7,019 bases of DNA. It comes from Myxococcales bacterium (GTDB taxonomy: Bacteria > Myxococcota > Myxococcia > Myxococcales > Anaeromyxobacteraceae). The position numbers were made by a program, and so were the translations under genes. The notes under the pieces are model-generated. The model had not been told where the DNA came from. It was given only the letters and a program-made list of their open reading frames with translations, and searched no databases. Shown here piece after piece: positions 1-6,273 of this stretch. Each line of letters starts with the position of its first letter. Within the stretch, counting starts at the first letter, position 1. Where the stretch lies: positions 1-7,019 of the forward strand of contig JAJZTO010000144.1 of the NCBI GenBank assembly GCA_021848865.1, given 5' to 3'.

Positions 1-481
1 GTCGCCCCGGCGCGGCGACATCGTGGTGCTGCTCGCGCCCCCCGGCAACGCCCGCGGCGACGACCTCATCAAGCGGGTGGTGGCGGTGGGCGGGGACACC
101 GTGGAGATCCGGGACGGCGCGCTGGTGCTCAACGGAAAGCCGGTGCCGCGGCGGCGCCTGGACGGCGCCTGCAGCTACCAGGACCGGACCGAGGGCGGCG
201 ACTGGCACGAGGAGCCCTGCGTCGCCTACGAGGAGCGGCTCGACCAGCACGTGTACCGGACCTACTGCACCCCCTTCCTGCCCTGCGGCGACGTCCCGCC
301 CGCGGTGGTCCCGGCCGGCACCGTCTGGCTGGCGGGCGACCACCGCGACCACTCCGCCGACAGCCGCGTCTTCGGCCCGGTGCCGGTGGGGCGCATCAAG
401 GGGCGGGCCTGGGTGGCGCTGGTCTCCTGGGGGCCGGACGGCCCGCGCTGGAACCGGCTCTTCCACGGCGTGAAGCACTAG
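1..481 (+). CDS. lepB: Signal peptidase I, C-terminal part (5' truncated by window edge)
   Basis: Membrane-anchored serine/lysine protease that removes signal peptides from exported proteins on the outer face of the inner membrane. The reading frame is open from base 2 to a TAG stop, so the start lies outside the window. Visible conserved boxes: box C (RGDIVV, bases 11-28); box D with the general-base lysine (IKRVVAVGGD, bases 68-97); and box E (GDHRDHSADSR, about bases 335-367). The N-terminal anchor and box B with the nucleophilic serine are not in the window. Box E has His where most proteobacterial enzymes have Asn, a variant known from other phyla. The segment between boxes D and E is long and holds four cysteines (GACSY, EEPCV, TYCTP, LPCGD), which may form disulfides. 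It is the only plus-strand gene and converges on ptsN. The family call is secure; the paralogue is unknown. Confidence 0.95.
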   Translation, partial: SPRRGDIVVLLAPPGNARGDDLIKRVVAVGGDTVEIRDGALVLNGKPVPRRRLDGACSYQDRTEGGDWHEEPCVAYEERLDQHVYRTYCTPFLPCGDVPPAVVPAGTVWLAGDHRDHSADSRVFGPVPVGRIKGRAWVALVSWGPDGPRWNRLFHGVKH

Positions 482-508
482 GAGGCGCGGCGGGCGGCCT
501 CGCGGCCC

Positions 509-529
509 GGCGGGGCACGAGGCCCCGCC
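509..529. terminator. GC hairpin between convergent lepB and ptsN
   Basis: A perfect 8-bp inverted repeat (GGCGGGGC / GCCCCGCC) with a 5-nt loop sits in the roughly 100-bp gap between the two convergent stop codons. A weaker tight hairpin (GGCGGG / CCCGCC) lies at about 559-572. Neither is followed by a T tract on either strand, so this is at best a U-less or bidirectional terminator. In DNA this GC-rich, some hairpins are expected by chance. Confidence 0.35.
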
Positions 530-582
530 CTGCACGACCTGGCCTGCGTCCGGCGCGGGGCGGGGGCCCGCCCTCCGCCTCG

Positions 583-1038
583 TCAGCCCTTCGCGTCCTC
601 GGCCAGGAACAGCTCGCGCAGCGCCGCGGCGTCGGGCGCGGCCAGCGCCGCCTCGCGGAAGCCGGCGCCCTTGAAGATCCGGGAGACCCTGGAGAGGGCC
701 TGCAGGTGCGCCCCGGCGCCGCCCTCGGGGGCGAAGAGCGCCAGGAAGAGGCGCACCGGCCGGCCGTCGATGGCGTGGAACTCCACGCCCTGGCGCGCCC
801 GCCCCAGGCAGCAGACCAGCTGCTGCAGCCCCTTCACCCGGGCGTGGGGGATGGCCACCCCGTCGCCGACGCCGGTCGAGGAGAGCTTCTCCCGCGCCGC
901 CAGCGACGCGGCCAGCTGCGCCGCGTCGAGCCCCAGGCCGCGCGCCACCGGCGCCGCCAGCTCGGCCAGCACCGCCCCCGGGGCGGTGCCGGCCAGCTCG
1001 ATCACGCCGCCGGGCGCGAGCAGGTCGGCGATGCGCAT
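583..1038 (-). CDS. ptsN: PTS IIA-like nitrogen-regulatory protein (EIIA-Ntr)
   Basis: Cytoplasmic phosphoacceptor of the nitrogen-type phosphotransferase system. It has regulatory rather than sugar-transport roles. The 151-residue protein is the normal family length and is a single PTS EIIA type-2 domain. The conserved block REKLSSTGVGDGVAIPHARV carries the phosphorylatable histidine at residue 65. The later HLQALSRVSRIF block is also typical. I chose the ATG at 1038 because the protein there begins MRIADLL, as EIIA-Ntr proteins usually do. The frame stays open to a TTG at 1077, which would add 13 Arg/Leu-rich residues, and neither start has a good Shine-Dalgarno sequence. It lies 48 nt after the hpf stop and is probably cotranscribed with it. 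No hprK, rapZ or Npr gene follows, because the next gene is convergent lepB. Confidence 0.93.
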   Translation of the reverse strand: MRIADLLAPGGVIELAGTAPGAVLAELAAPVARGLGLDAAQLAASLAAREKLSSTGVGDGVAIPHARVKGLQQLVCCLGRARQGVEFHAIDGRPVRLFLALFAPEGGAGAHLQALSRVSRIFKGAGFREAALAAPDAAALRELFLAEDAKG

Positions 1039-1086
1039 GCGACTGCGGAGTGAAGCACGCAGCCGGGCGAGGGGCAAGGCGGCGCG

Positions 1087-1632
1087 CTAGCCGGCGCGGG
1101 CCTCGATCAGCCCCAGCTTCCCGTCGTCTCGGCGGTAGACGACGTTGATGGCGTGGTCCCGGGCGTTCTGGAAGACGAAGAACTTCGACTCCAGCAGGTC
1201 GAGCTGGAGGATGGCCTCGTCCAGCGACATGGGCTTGGCCTGGAAGCTGGTGCTCTTCACCACCCGGTCGCTGGGCTGCTCGTCCACCGCCAGCACGTCG
1301 TGGCGCACCTCGACCGGCTTCCAGCCGTTGGCCGGCGTCGGGGCCTTGTGGTCCTTGAGCTTCTCCTTGTGCTTCTTGAGCTGCCGCTCGATCTTCTCGG
1401 CGGCGAGGTCGATGGACGCGTACATGTCCGGGCTCTTGGCCTGGCCCCGGACCAGGAAGGTTCCGGCCTTCACCGTGATGTCGGCGTGGTGCTCCAGGTT
1501 CTCCACGTAGAGCACCACGTGGGCCCCGCTCGGCCGATCGACGTAGCGCTGCACGTGCTCCACCTTCTCCCGGGCGTGCGACTTGAGGGCTTCGGTCGGC
1601 TCGAGGTGCCTGAAGGTGATGTTCACCTGCAT
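1087..1632 (-). CDS. hpf: Ribosome hibernation promoting factor, long form
   Basis: Binds the 30S subunit near the decoding centre and drives ribosome dimerisation into inactive 100S particles in stationary phase or starvation. The 181-residue length and two-domain layout mark the long form. An S30AE/YfiA-like N-terminal domain (about residues 1-98) begins MQVNITFRHLEP. A variable linker (about 99-122) follows, then the C-terminal dimerisation domain (about 123-181), with the characteristic KPMSLDEAILQLDLLESKFFVF run and a VVYRRDDGKLGLIE end. The ATG at 1632 is fixed by a strong GAGGAGG ribosome binding site 8 nt upstream; an in-frame GTG-type extension to 1686 is not needed. A terminator separates it from rpoN upstream, so it probably has its own promoter. 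ptsN follows 48 nt downstream. Confidence 0.95.
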   Translation of the reverse strand: MQVNITFRHLEPTEALKSHAREKVEHVQRYVDRPSGAHVVLYVENLEHHADITVKAGTFLVRGQAKSPDMYASIDLAAEKIERQLKKHKEKLKDHKAPTPANGWKPVEVRHDVLAVDEQPSDRVVKSTSFQAKPMSLDEAILQLDLLESKFFVFQNARDHAINVVYRRDDGKLGLIEARAG

Positions 1633-1640
1633 GTCTGCCG

Positions 1641-1647
1641 CCTCCTC
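1641..1647 (-). promoter_or_regulatory. Ribosome binding site of hpf
   Basis: GAGGAGG on the minus strand, 8 nt before the ATG at 1632. It is the best Shine-Dalgarno match seen in the window. It decides the hpf start against the longer open frame reaching 1686, and suggests high translation of the hibernation factor. Confidence 0.8.
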
Positions 1648-1867
1648 GCGGATGGGACCGCTCTGCACGATTCGGCCGCGGCCCACGCGCCCCCGTCTCC
1701 GGAGGCACCGCCCGCCGCGGCCGCTGTGAAGCTGGGCGCCATGCCCGATTTCATCTTAGCACCGGCTCCGGTCCCGGACCTCGTCCCCCCGGCGCCGGAA
1801 ACGCCGGAGAATCCCGTGATCCCCGGGGGTTGCATGATCGGTCCTAACGGGTGCGTCGCCGGACCGC
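1648..1867 (-). promoter_or_regulatory. rpoN-hpf intergenic region, probable hpf promoter
   Basis: About 220 nt without a convincing gene, between the rpoN terminator and the hpf ribosome binding site. The best sigma-70-like element on the minus strand is an extended -10, TGC followed by TAAGAT, at 1761-1753. It has no clear -35 and would give a leader of about 110 nt. I found no clean sigma-54 element (GG-N10-GC with a good -24/-12 context). Small GC palindromes and a TCCGGCG direct repeat are present but could be chance. That a promoter lies somewhere here is inferred mainly from the terminator upstream. Confidence 0.35.
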
Positions 1868-1904
1868 AAAGGAAAAGGGCGCCTCTCGCGGGTGCCCGGC
1901 GCCC
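1868..1904 (-). terminator. Rho-independent terminator after rpoN
   Basis: On the minus strand, a perfect 7-bp stem (GGGCGCC at 1904-1898 pairing with GGCGCCC at 1883-1877) encloses a 14-nt loop and is followed directly by TTTTCCTTT. It begins 11 nt after the rpoN stop codon. A stem followed by a T run is rare by chance at this GC content, so this is a credible intrinsic terminator for the operon ending in rpoN. Confidence 0.75.
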
Positions 1905-1915
1905 GCGGCCGGCGG

Positions 1916-3421
1916 TCAGAAGTACTTCTTGCGCTTCGACGACGGGAGGATGCCCAGCACCTCGCGGTACTTGGCGACGGTGCGCCGCGCGATCTCGATG
2001 CCCTGGCCGCGCAGCAGCTCCACGATCCGCTGGTCGGAGTGCGGGTGCTTCGGGTCCTCGGCCGCGACGATCTGCTTGATGTGGTTCTTCACCGCCTCGC
2101 TGGCGATCTCGTCGCCGCCGGTCCTGTTGATGGCGGAGTTGAAGAAGAACTTCAGCTCGTAGATGCCCTGCGGCGTGTGGACGTACTTGTTGGTGGTGAC
2201 CCGCGAGACGGTGGACTCGTGCATGCCGATGTCCTCGGCCACGTCGCGCAGGATCAGCGGCTTCAGGTGGGCGATGCCCTTGTCCAGGAACTCCCGCTGG
2301 AACTTCACGATCGACTCGGTGACCTTGTAGATGGTCCGCTGCCGCTGGTGGATGGAGCGGATCAGCCACACCGCGCTGCGGAGCTTGTCCTGGATGTACT
2401 CCTTGGCCTTCCCGGCGTCGCCGTTCTTCAGCGCCGCCCGGTACATCCCGCTGATGCGGAGCTTGGAGAGGCCGTCGTCGTTCAGCACCGTGACGTACCG
2501 GTCCCCCATCTTGTGGACGTAGACGTCGGGGGTGATGTACTGCGCCTCCTCCCCGGTGAAGGCGCGGCCCGGCTTGGGCTCGAGGCGCGAGATCAGCCGC
2601 ACCGCCTTCACCACCTCCTCGAGCGGCACCTTCAGGTCCCGGGCGACGGCCTGGTAGTTCTTGGACTCGAGGTGCTTCAGGTGGCGCTCGACGATGGCCA
2701 CGATCTCCGGGGTGTCGGCGTTCAGGAAGCGCACCTGGAGGAGCAGGCACTCGCGCAGGTCGCGCGCCGCCACGCCCACCGGGTCGAGGGTCTGGACCTT
2801 CTTCAGCACCTTCTCGGCGAACTCCAGCCCCACCCCGGCCTCGAAGGCCACCCGCACCAGCGGGTCGCGCTGGGCCGTCTCCTCCGGCTCCCCCTCCACC
2901 GACGGCATCTTGAAGTAGCCGTCCGGATCGAGGTTGCCGATGATCAGCATCGCGACCTGCTCCTCCTCCGGCGTGAAGTGGGAGAGGCGCAGCTGCCAGA
3001 CCAGGTGATCGACCAGGTCGCCCTTCTTCGTCAGGGTGGCCTCGTAGCCGGGGAGATCCTCGTCGGCCAGGCCGCGGTTGGAGGGGGCGGTGTGGCCCTG
3101 GAGCTGGTAGTGCTCCAGGTACTGGTCCCAGTCGATCTCGTTCTGCCCCTCCTCGCCCTTCACCTCCTCGGACCGGTCCGGCTCCTTGGGCTGGGGCGCC
3201 GCCTCGACCTCCTCCTGCTCGGCCGGGCTCGCCCCCTCGGCGGGCCGGTCCTCCTCGGCGTCGCCGGAGTCCTCGAGGAGCGGGTTCTCCGTCATCTCGG
3301 TGCGGACCAGCTCGACCAGCTCCATCCGGGAGAGCTGGAGGAGCTTGATGGCCTGCTGCAGCTGGGGGGTCATCACCAGCTGCTGCGTCATGCGCAGGCT
3401 CTGCTTCAGCTCCAGGCTCAT
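1916..3421 (-). CDS. rpoN: RNA polymerase sigma-54 factor
   Basis: Alternative sigma factor that directs core RNA polymerase to -24/-12 promoters, where opening requires AAA+ enhancer-binding activators. At 501 residues it is full length. Region I (residues 1-50) is Gln/Leu-rich (MTQQLVMTPQLQQAIKLLQL) and is the activator-responsive part. Region II (about 51-115) is acidic and low in complexity. The core-binding domain spans about 120-310. A helix-turn-helix lies at about 390-412 (DVAEDIGMHESTVSRVTTNK). The invariant RpoN box ARRTVAKYRE, which contacts the -24 element, is at residues 478-487, followed by the usual basic Lys-rich tail. The ATG overlaps the lptB stop as ATGA and has GAGG 7 nt upstream, so translation is probably coupled to lptB. 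A terminator follows directly. Confidence 0.98.
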   Translation of the reverse strand: MSLELKQSLRMTQQLVMTPQLQQAIKLLQLSRMELVELVRTEMTENPLLEDSGDAEEDRPAEGASPAEQEEVEAAPQPKEPDRSEEVKGEEGQNEIDWDQYLEHYQLQGHTAPSNRGLADEDLPGYEATLTKKGDLVDHLVWQLRLSHFTPEEEQVAMLIIGNLDPDGYFKMPSVEGEPEETAQRDPLVRVAFEAGVGLEFAEKVLKKVQTLDPVGVAARDLRECLLLQVRFLNADTPEIVAIVERHLKHLESKNYQAVARDLKVPLEEVVKAVRLISRLEPKPGRAFTGEEAQYITPDVYVHKMGDRYVTVLNDDGLSKLRISGMYRAALKNGDAGKAKEYIQDKLRSAVWLIRSIHQRQRTIYKVTESIVKFQREFLDKGIAHLKPLILRDVAEDIGMHESTVSRVTTNKYVHTPQGIYELKFFFNSAINRTGGDEIASEAVKNHIKQIVAAEDPKHPHSDQRIVELLRGQGIEIARRTVAKYREVLGILPSSKRKKYF

Positions 3422-4176
3422 GGCCGCGCCTCGTTCGCGTCGTCGAGCTTGAAGCGCTCGCCCAGGTAGACGGCCCGGGCCCGCTCGCTGCCGGCGATCT
3501 CGGCGGGGGTGCCCTCCTCGAGGATGCGCCCGGCCGAGAGGATGTAGGCCCGGTCGCAGATCCCGAGGGCCTCGCGCACGTTGTGGTCGGTGAGCAGCAC
3601 GCCGATCCCCTTCTGCTTCAGGGCGCCGATGAGCCGCTGCAGCTCGCCCACGGCGATGGGGTCCACCCCGGCGAAGGGCTCGTCGAAGAGGATGAAGCGC
3701 GGTCCGGCCAGCAGGCTGCGGGCCACCTCGGCGCGGCGGCGCTCGCCGCCGGAGAGGGTCTCGCCCTTGCTCCCCGCCACCTTCTCCAGCCGGAACTCGG
3801 CCAGCAGCTCGTCCGCCCGCCGCTCCCGCTCGGCCCGCCCCGTGCCCAGCGCCTCCAGCACCGCGGTGAAGTTCTGGCGCACCGTGAGCTTGCGGAAGAT
3901 GGAGGCCTCCTGCGGCAGGTAGCCCACGCCGCGGCGGGCCCGCCGGTGCATGGGCAGCCGCGTCAGCTCCCGGTCGCCGAGCCGGACCCGGCCGGCGTCG
4001 GGCGCCACCAGCCCCACCACCATGTTGAAGCTGGTGGTCTTGCCGGCGCCGTTGGGCCCGAGCAGCCCCACCACCTCGCCCGGGTGGACGTGGAAGGAGA
4101 CCTCGTCCACCACCCGGCGGCGGCGGTAGCTCTTCACCAGCCCCTCGGCCGCCAGCAGCCCGTCGCCGGCGCTCAC
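3418..4176 (-). CDS. lptB: LPS export ABC transporter ATP-binding protein
   Basis: Cytoplasmic ATPase that, as a dimer with LptF and LptG, extracts LPS from the inner membrane and pushes it along the LptC-LptA bridge. The 252-residue ABC domain has every catalytic motif: Walker A GPNGAGKTT (residues 40-48), Q-loop Gln89, signature LSGGE (141-145), Walker B FILFDE with catalytic Glu166, and switch His198 (LLTDHN). The FDEPFAGVDP string is typical of LptB and close relatives. The GTG start at 4176 overlaps the lptA stop by 4 nt (GTGA) and has GGAGG 6 nt upstream. The frame is open far beyond this, but that part is a shadow of lptA. A C-terminal extension of about ten residues is the only difference in length from E. 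coli LptB. The position after lptA and before rpoN supports LptB rather than a branched-chain amino acid transporter ATPase. Confidence 0.97.
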   Translation of the reverse strand: MSAGDGLLAAEGLVKSYRRRRVVDEVSFHVHPGEVVGLLGPNGAGKTTSFNMVVGLVAPDAGRVRLGDRELTRLPMHRRARRGVGYLPQEASIFRKLTVRQNFTAVLEALGTGRAERERRADELLAEFRLEKVAGSKGETLSGGERRRAEVARSLLAGPRFILFDEPFAGVDPIAVGELQRLIGALKQKGIGVLLTDHNVREALGICDRAYILSAGRILEEGTPAEIAGSERARAVYLGERFKLDDANEARP

Positions 4177-4664
4177 GGCTTGCCTCCGCGCCGGCCCACC
4201 GGCAGCGCCCGGCCCGGGACCTCGTACAGCGACCCCTTGCCCCGGGTCAGCGCCACCCGGTTCTCGTCGAGGTCGTAGGCCAGCTCCTCGGCGGTCATGG
4301 ACGAGCGCCCGTCGGCGATGGTCACGTCGCCGCGGCAGGTCACCCGCGCCAGGGCCGCCTCGTAGACCGCGGTGAGGCAGGTCACCACCCGCTCCCCCCG
4401 GGTCAGCTTCACGTCGCCCTCGCAGGTGGCCCGCTTCAGCTCGCCCCGCTCGTCGTTCTCGAAGGTGAGCTTGCGACACACCAGCACCGCGTCGCCGCGG
4501 GTGAGGACCACCGGCTTGCCGGTCATCACCGTGCGGTGCTCCCGGTCGCGGTACTCGGCGGCGTCGTACTGGACGCGGATGGGCGGGCCGGCCGGGACCG
4601 CGGGCACGGGAGCGGCCTGCGGCGGCGCCCGGAGCGCCGCGGCGAGCAGGAGGGCGGCCACCAT
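4173..4664 (-). CDS. lptA: Periplasmic LPS transport protein LptA (OstA-like)
   Basis: Periplasmic bridge protein of the OstA/LptA beta-jellyroll fold, carrying LPS from LptC to the LptD complex. The 163-residue protein begins with a short cleavable signal (hydrophobic residues 2-11, probable cleavage near residue 18). The mature part shows the repeated short strands of the fold: GKPVVLTRGD (49-58), CEGDVKLTRGE (81-91), CRGDVTIADG (110-119) and MTAEELAYDLDENRVALTRG (123-142). Four cysteines at 63, 81, 96 and 110 fall at equivalent places in successive repeats; E. coli LptA lacks such pairs. The ATG at 4664 shares one base with the lptC stop (TGATG), which suggests translational coupling, and the Shine-Dalgarno signal is weak. 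Identity rests on fold pattern and location between lptC and lptB. Confidence 0.9.
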   Translation of the reverse strand: MVAALLLAAALRAPPQAAPVPAVPAGPPIRVQYDAAEYRDREHRTVMTGKPVVLTRGDAVLVCRKLTFENDERGELKRATCEGDVKLTRGERVVTCLTAVYEAALARVTCRGDVTIADGRSSMTAEELAYDLDENRVALTRGKGSLYEVPGRALPVGRRGGKP

Positions 4665-5209
4665 CAGCGCCCCACGCCCTGCCCGGCCCGCAGGGTCCCC
4701 TTCCCGGAGATGCGCACCGTGGCGGCCTCCGGGTCGAGGACGAAGCCCGGGCCGTCGAGGGCGTAGCCCGGGCCGCGCAGCGCCACCGGCTCGTCGCCCA
4801 CCACCCGGCCCCGGGCCGGATCCCAGCGGACGCGCTCGGTCGTCGCCGTCACCGGGCCGCGCCGGGCGGTGACGCCGCCGGCCGCCGCAAACTCCCGGAC
4901 CCGGAGGTTTCCGTCGACGCGCGGGGCGGTGACCACCACCCCCGCCTCGCCGGGCCGGCCGGGGAGGGTCACCGCGGCGCTCTCCGCCCAGAGCTCCGTG
5001 CTGTCCCGGCGGAAGGAGGCGTGGGCTGCCTGGCCCGTGGCGGCGAGCGTCGAGCCCCGGTAGGCCCGGAACCGAAGTCCGTCGAACGCGATGCCTGGCG
5101 GCACGTCCTCGACCTCCCGGCCCTTCTCGGCGCCGCATCCGGCAAGCGCGAAGAGGAGGGCGATGGTGGCTGAAATCCTCATGAATATAGCAGAATTTCC
5201 TACCTTCAT
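4664..5209 (-). CDS. lptC: LptC-like LPS export protein with a lipoprotein signal
   Basis: Probably the periplasmic protein that receives LPS from LptB2FG and passes it to LptA. The 181-residue product is low in sequence identity to well-known LptC, but has the expected size and an all-beta, Gly/Val/Thr-rich body with repeated strands (for example VVVTAPRVDGNLRVREF and YALDGPGFVLDPEAATVRIS), and lies directly before lptA. Instead of an uncleaved anchor it has a lipoprotein-type signal with lipobox LAGC (Cys at residue 25). Two ATG starts are possible, at 5209 and 5182. The second gives a tidy 15-residue lipoprotein signal (MRISATIALLFALAG before Cys). The first has AAGGGA 12 nt upstream, the second AGGA 15 nt upstream, so neither is decisive. 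The start lies in an AT-rich patch. Confidence 0.82.
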   Translation of the reverse strand: MKVGNSAIFMRISATIALLFALAGCGAEKGREVEDVPPGIAFDGLRFRAYRGSTLAATGQAAHASFRRDSTELWAESAAVTLPGRPGEAGVVVTAPRVDGNLRVREFAAAGGVTARRGPVTATTERVRWDPARGRVVGDEPVALRGPGYALDGPGFVLDPEAATVRISGKGTLRAGQGVGR

Positions 5210-5213
5210 TCTA
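5208..5213 (-). promoter_or_regulatory. Candidate -10 element upstream of lptC
   Basis: TAGAAT on the minus strand matches five of six bases of the sigma-70 -10 consensus inside an AT-rich patch. Transcription would begin near 5201, just before the ATG at 5182 but after the one at 5209. No -35 box is visible at 16-19 nt. A second match, TGC-TATATT at 5192-5184, abuts the ATG at 5182 too closely to serve that start. In DNA this GC-rich such hexamers stand out, but function is a guess. Confidence 0.25.
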
Positions 5214-5230
5214 ATGGCACATCCCTTGCT

Positions 5231-5248
5231 GGGCTAGCCCCGCGGGGC
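5231..5248. repeat. Two overlapping perfect palindromes between lpxL and lptC
   Basis: In the 63-nt gap between the acyltransferase stop and the lptC start, GGGCTAGCCC (5231-5240) and GCCCCGCGGGGC (5237-5248) overlap by four bases, so only one can fold at a time. They could be an operator or a weak attenuator, with no T tract after them. At this GC content a chance origin is quite possible. Confidence 0.3.
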
Positions 5249-5272
5249 GATCTTCCATGCATCGGTAAGCTT

Positions 5273-6253
5273 TCAGGAATTCGGCACCGAACTTGCCGTG
5301 GCTTCCCTGCCGCTTTCGGGTGACGGCTGCCTCTTCCACCGTTCGTGCATCCAGACCCACTCGTCGGGGCGGTCGCGGATGGCCTCTTCCAGCCTCGCGG
5401 TGCAGGCGGCGGTGATGCGGAGGGACTCCGCCTCTCGATCGGCCGGGTCCGGGTCGTAGGGCACCTCGACGACGCAGACCTCGTGGCCGTCGCCGGCCCG
5501 CGGCCCCCGGCGGCGGGTCCAGGCGACCACCACCGGCGCCTTGAAGCGCAGCGCCAGGTCGCCGACGGCGCGGGGCGTGAACGCCGGGCGGCCGAAGAAG
5601 GGCACGAACACCCCCTGGACGCTGGTGTCCTGGTCGATGAGCAGGCCGAGGGCCTTGCCCTCCTTGAAGACCCGGATGATGGCGCGGCCGGTGCTCGCCT
5701 CCTCGCGCCAGAGGGTGGTGACGCCCCCCTCGGCCCGGACCCGGGCCATGGTCCGGTTCATCCGGGGGTCGTTGCCCAGCTTGGCGACGCCGGCGTTGGG
5801 GATGCCGGCCCGGGCCACCCGGCGCGCCATCAGCTCCCAGTTGCCGACGTGGCCGGTCGCGAAGACCAGCCCGCGCCCGCGCCCGACGGCCTCCTTCAGC
5901 AGCCGCTCGCCGTCGCCCGCGAAGGTGACGTAGGCGTCGAAGCGGCTCCGGTAGCGGCGCAGCGTCACCACCTCGGCGGCGAGCCAGGCGAGGTGCTTGA
6001 GGCTCCGGCGGCCGATGGCCTCGCGCTCGGCCGGCGACCGCTCCGGGAAGGCGACGGCCAGCGAGGCGAGCGCCTGGCGGCGGGTCGCCCGCGCCAGGGG
6101 CCAGGCCACCCGGCCGAGCAGGCTCCCCAGCGCCAGGGCGGCGGGGAGCGGGAGGAGCCCGAGCAGCCGCACCACCCCCTGGAGGAAGAGGGAGCGCAGC
6201 TCGCGCTTGACGCGCTTGGAGAGCGGGACCGGCACCGCGGCGGAAGCTAGCAC
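5273..6253 (-). CDS. Lipid A biosynthesis acyltransferase (LpxL/HtrB family)
   Basis: Inner-membrane acyltransferase that adds a secondary acyl chain to KDO-lipid A from acyl-ACP. The 326-residue product has a basic N-terminus (SKRVKREL) and one hydrophobic segment (about residues 23-52), then the catalytic HX4E motif in GHVGNWE with His135 and Glu140. Further family blocks are GLLIDQDTSVQGVFVPFFG (about 204-222) and the C-terminal WVWMHERWK (299-307). LpxL, LpxM and LpxP cannot be told apart here, so no symbol is given. There is no ATG near the N-terminus. GTG codons at 6253 and 6235 are the plausible starts, neither with a Shine-Dalgarno sequence, and a GTG at 6349 would run back into kdsC. 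Placement after kdsC and before lptC fits a role in LPS assembly. Confidence 0.9.
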   Translation of the reverse strand: MLASAAVPVPLSKRVKRELRSLFLQGVVRLLGLLPLPAALALGSLLGRVAWPLARATRRQALASLAVAFPERSPAEREAIGRRSLKHLAWLAAEVVTLRRYRSRFDAYVTFAGDGERLLKEAVGRGRGLVFATGHVGNWELMARRVARAGIPNAGVAKLGNDPRMNRTMARVRAEGGVTTLWREEASTGRAIIRVFKEGKALGLLIDQDTSVQGVFVPFFGRPAFTPRAVGDLALRFKAPVVVAWTRRRGPRAGDGHEVCVVEVPYDPDPADREAESLRITAACTARLEEAIRDRPDEWVWMHERWKRQPSPESGREATASSVPNS

Positions 6254-6255
6254 GG

Positions 6256-6273
6256 GATCCGGGGGCGCGGATC
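6256..6273 (-). repeat. Hairpin just upstream of the acyltransferase start
   Basis: A perfect 6-bp inverted repeat (GATCCG / CGGATC) with a 6-nt loop ends 2 nt before the GTG at 6253, within the 44-nt gap after kdsC. It has no following T tract. If real it would occlude initiation at 6253, or it may favour the GTG at 6235. Chance origin cannot be excluded. Confidence 0.3.

Noticed and set aside
1633..1686. N-terminal extension of hpf to 1686
   Set aside because: The GAGGAGG site lies 8 nt before the ATG at 1632 and the S30AE domain begins there; the extra residues have no family match.
1653..1872. A sigma-54 promoter (GG-N10-GC) for hpf
   Set aside because: GG and GC pairs are everywhere in this sequence, and none I checked had the surrounding TGGCAC and TTGC context.
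1153..2079. A 308-codon plus-strand open frame across hpf and the rpoN-hpf gap
   Set aside because: Most of it mirrors hpf and it runs through the rpoN terminator. No family features and no ribosome binding site.
1623..2750. A 375-codon minus-strand open frame overlapping rpoN in another frame
   Set aside because: Arg/Pro/Gly-rich frame-shift product of rpoN with no domain. The rpoN frame is intact, so this is not a frameshifted remnant.
1892..3469. A 525-codon open frame on the plus strand, antisense to rpoN
   Set aside because: Its product is a low-complexity Leu/Gly/Val/His/Asp-rich string with no recognisable domain, as expected for the complement of a GC-rich gene. The minus strand holds a complete RpoN with all its motifs.
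4177..4479. Extended lptB start up to 4479
   Set aside because: The added residues are an Arg/Gly-rich shadow of lptA. The GTG at 4176 has a GGAGG site and the 4-nt overlap pattern.
5345..6250. A 301-codon plus-strand open frame opposite the acyltransferase
   Set aside because: Low-complexity shadow (Gly/Ala/Arg/His/Asp) of a minus-strand gene with clear catalytic motifs.
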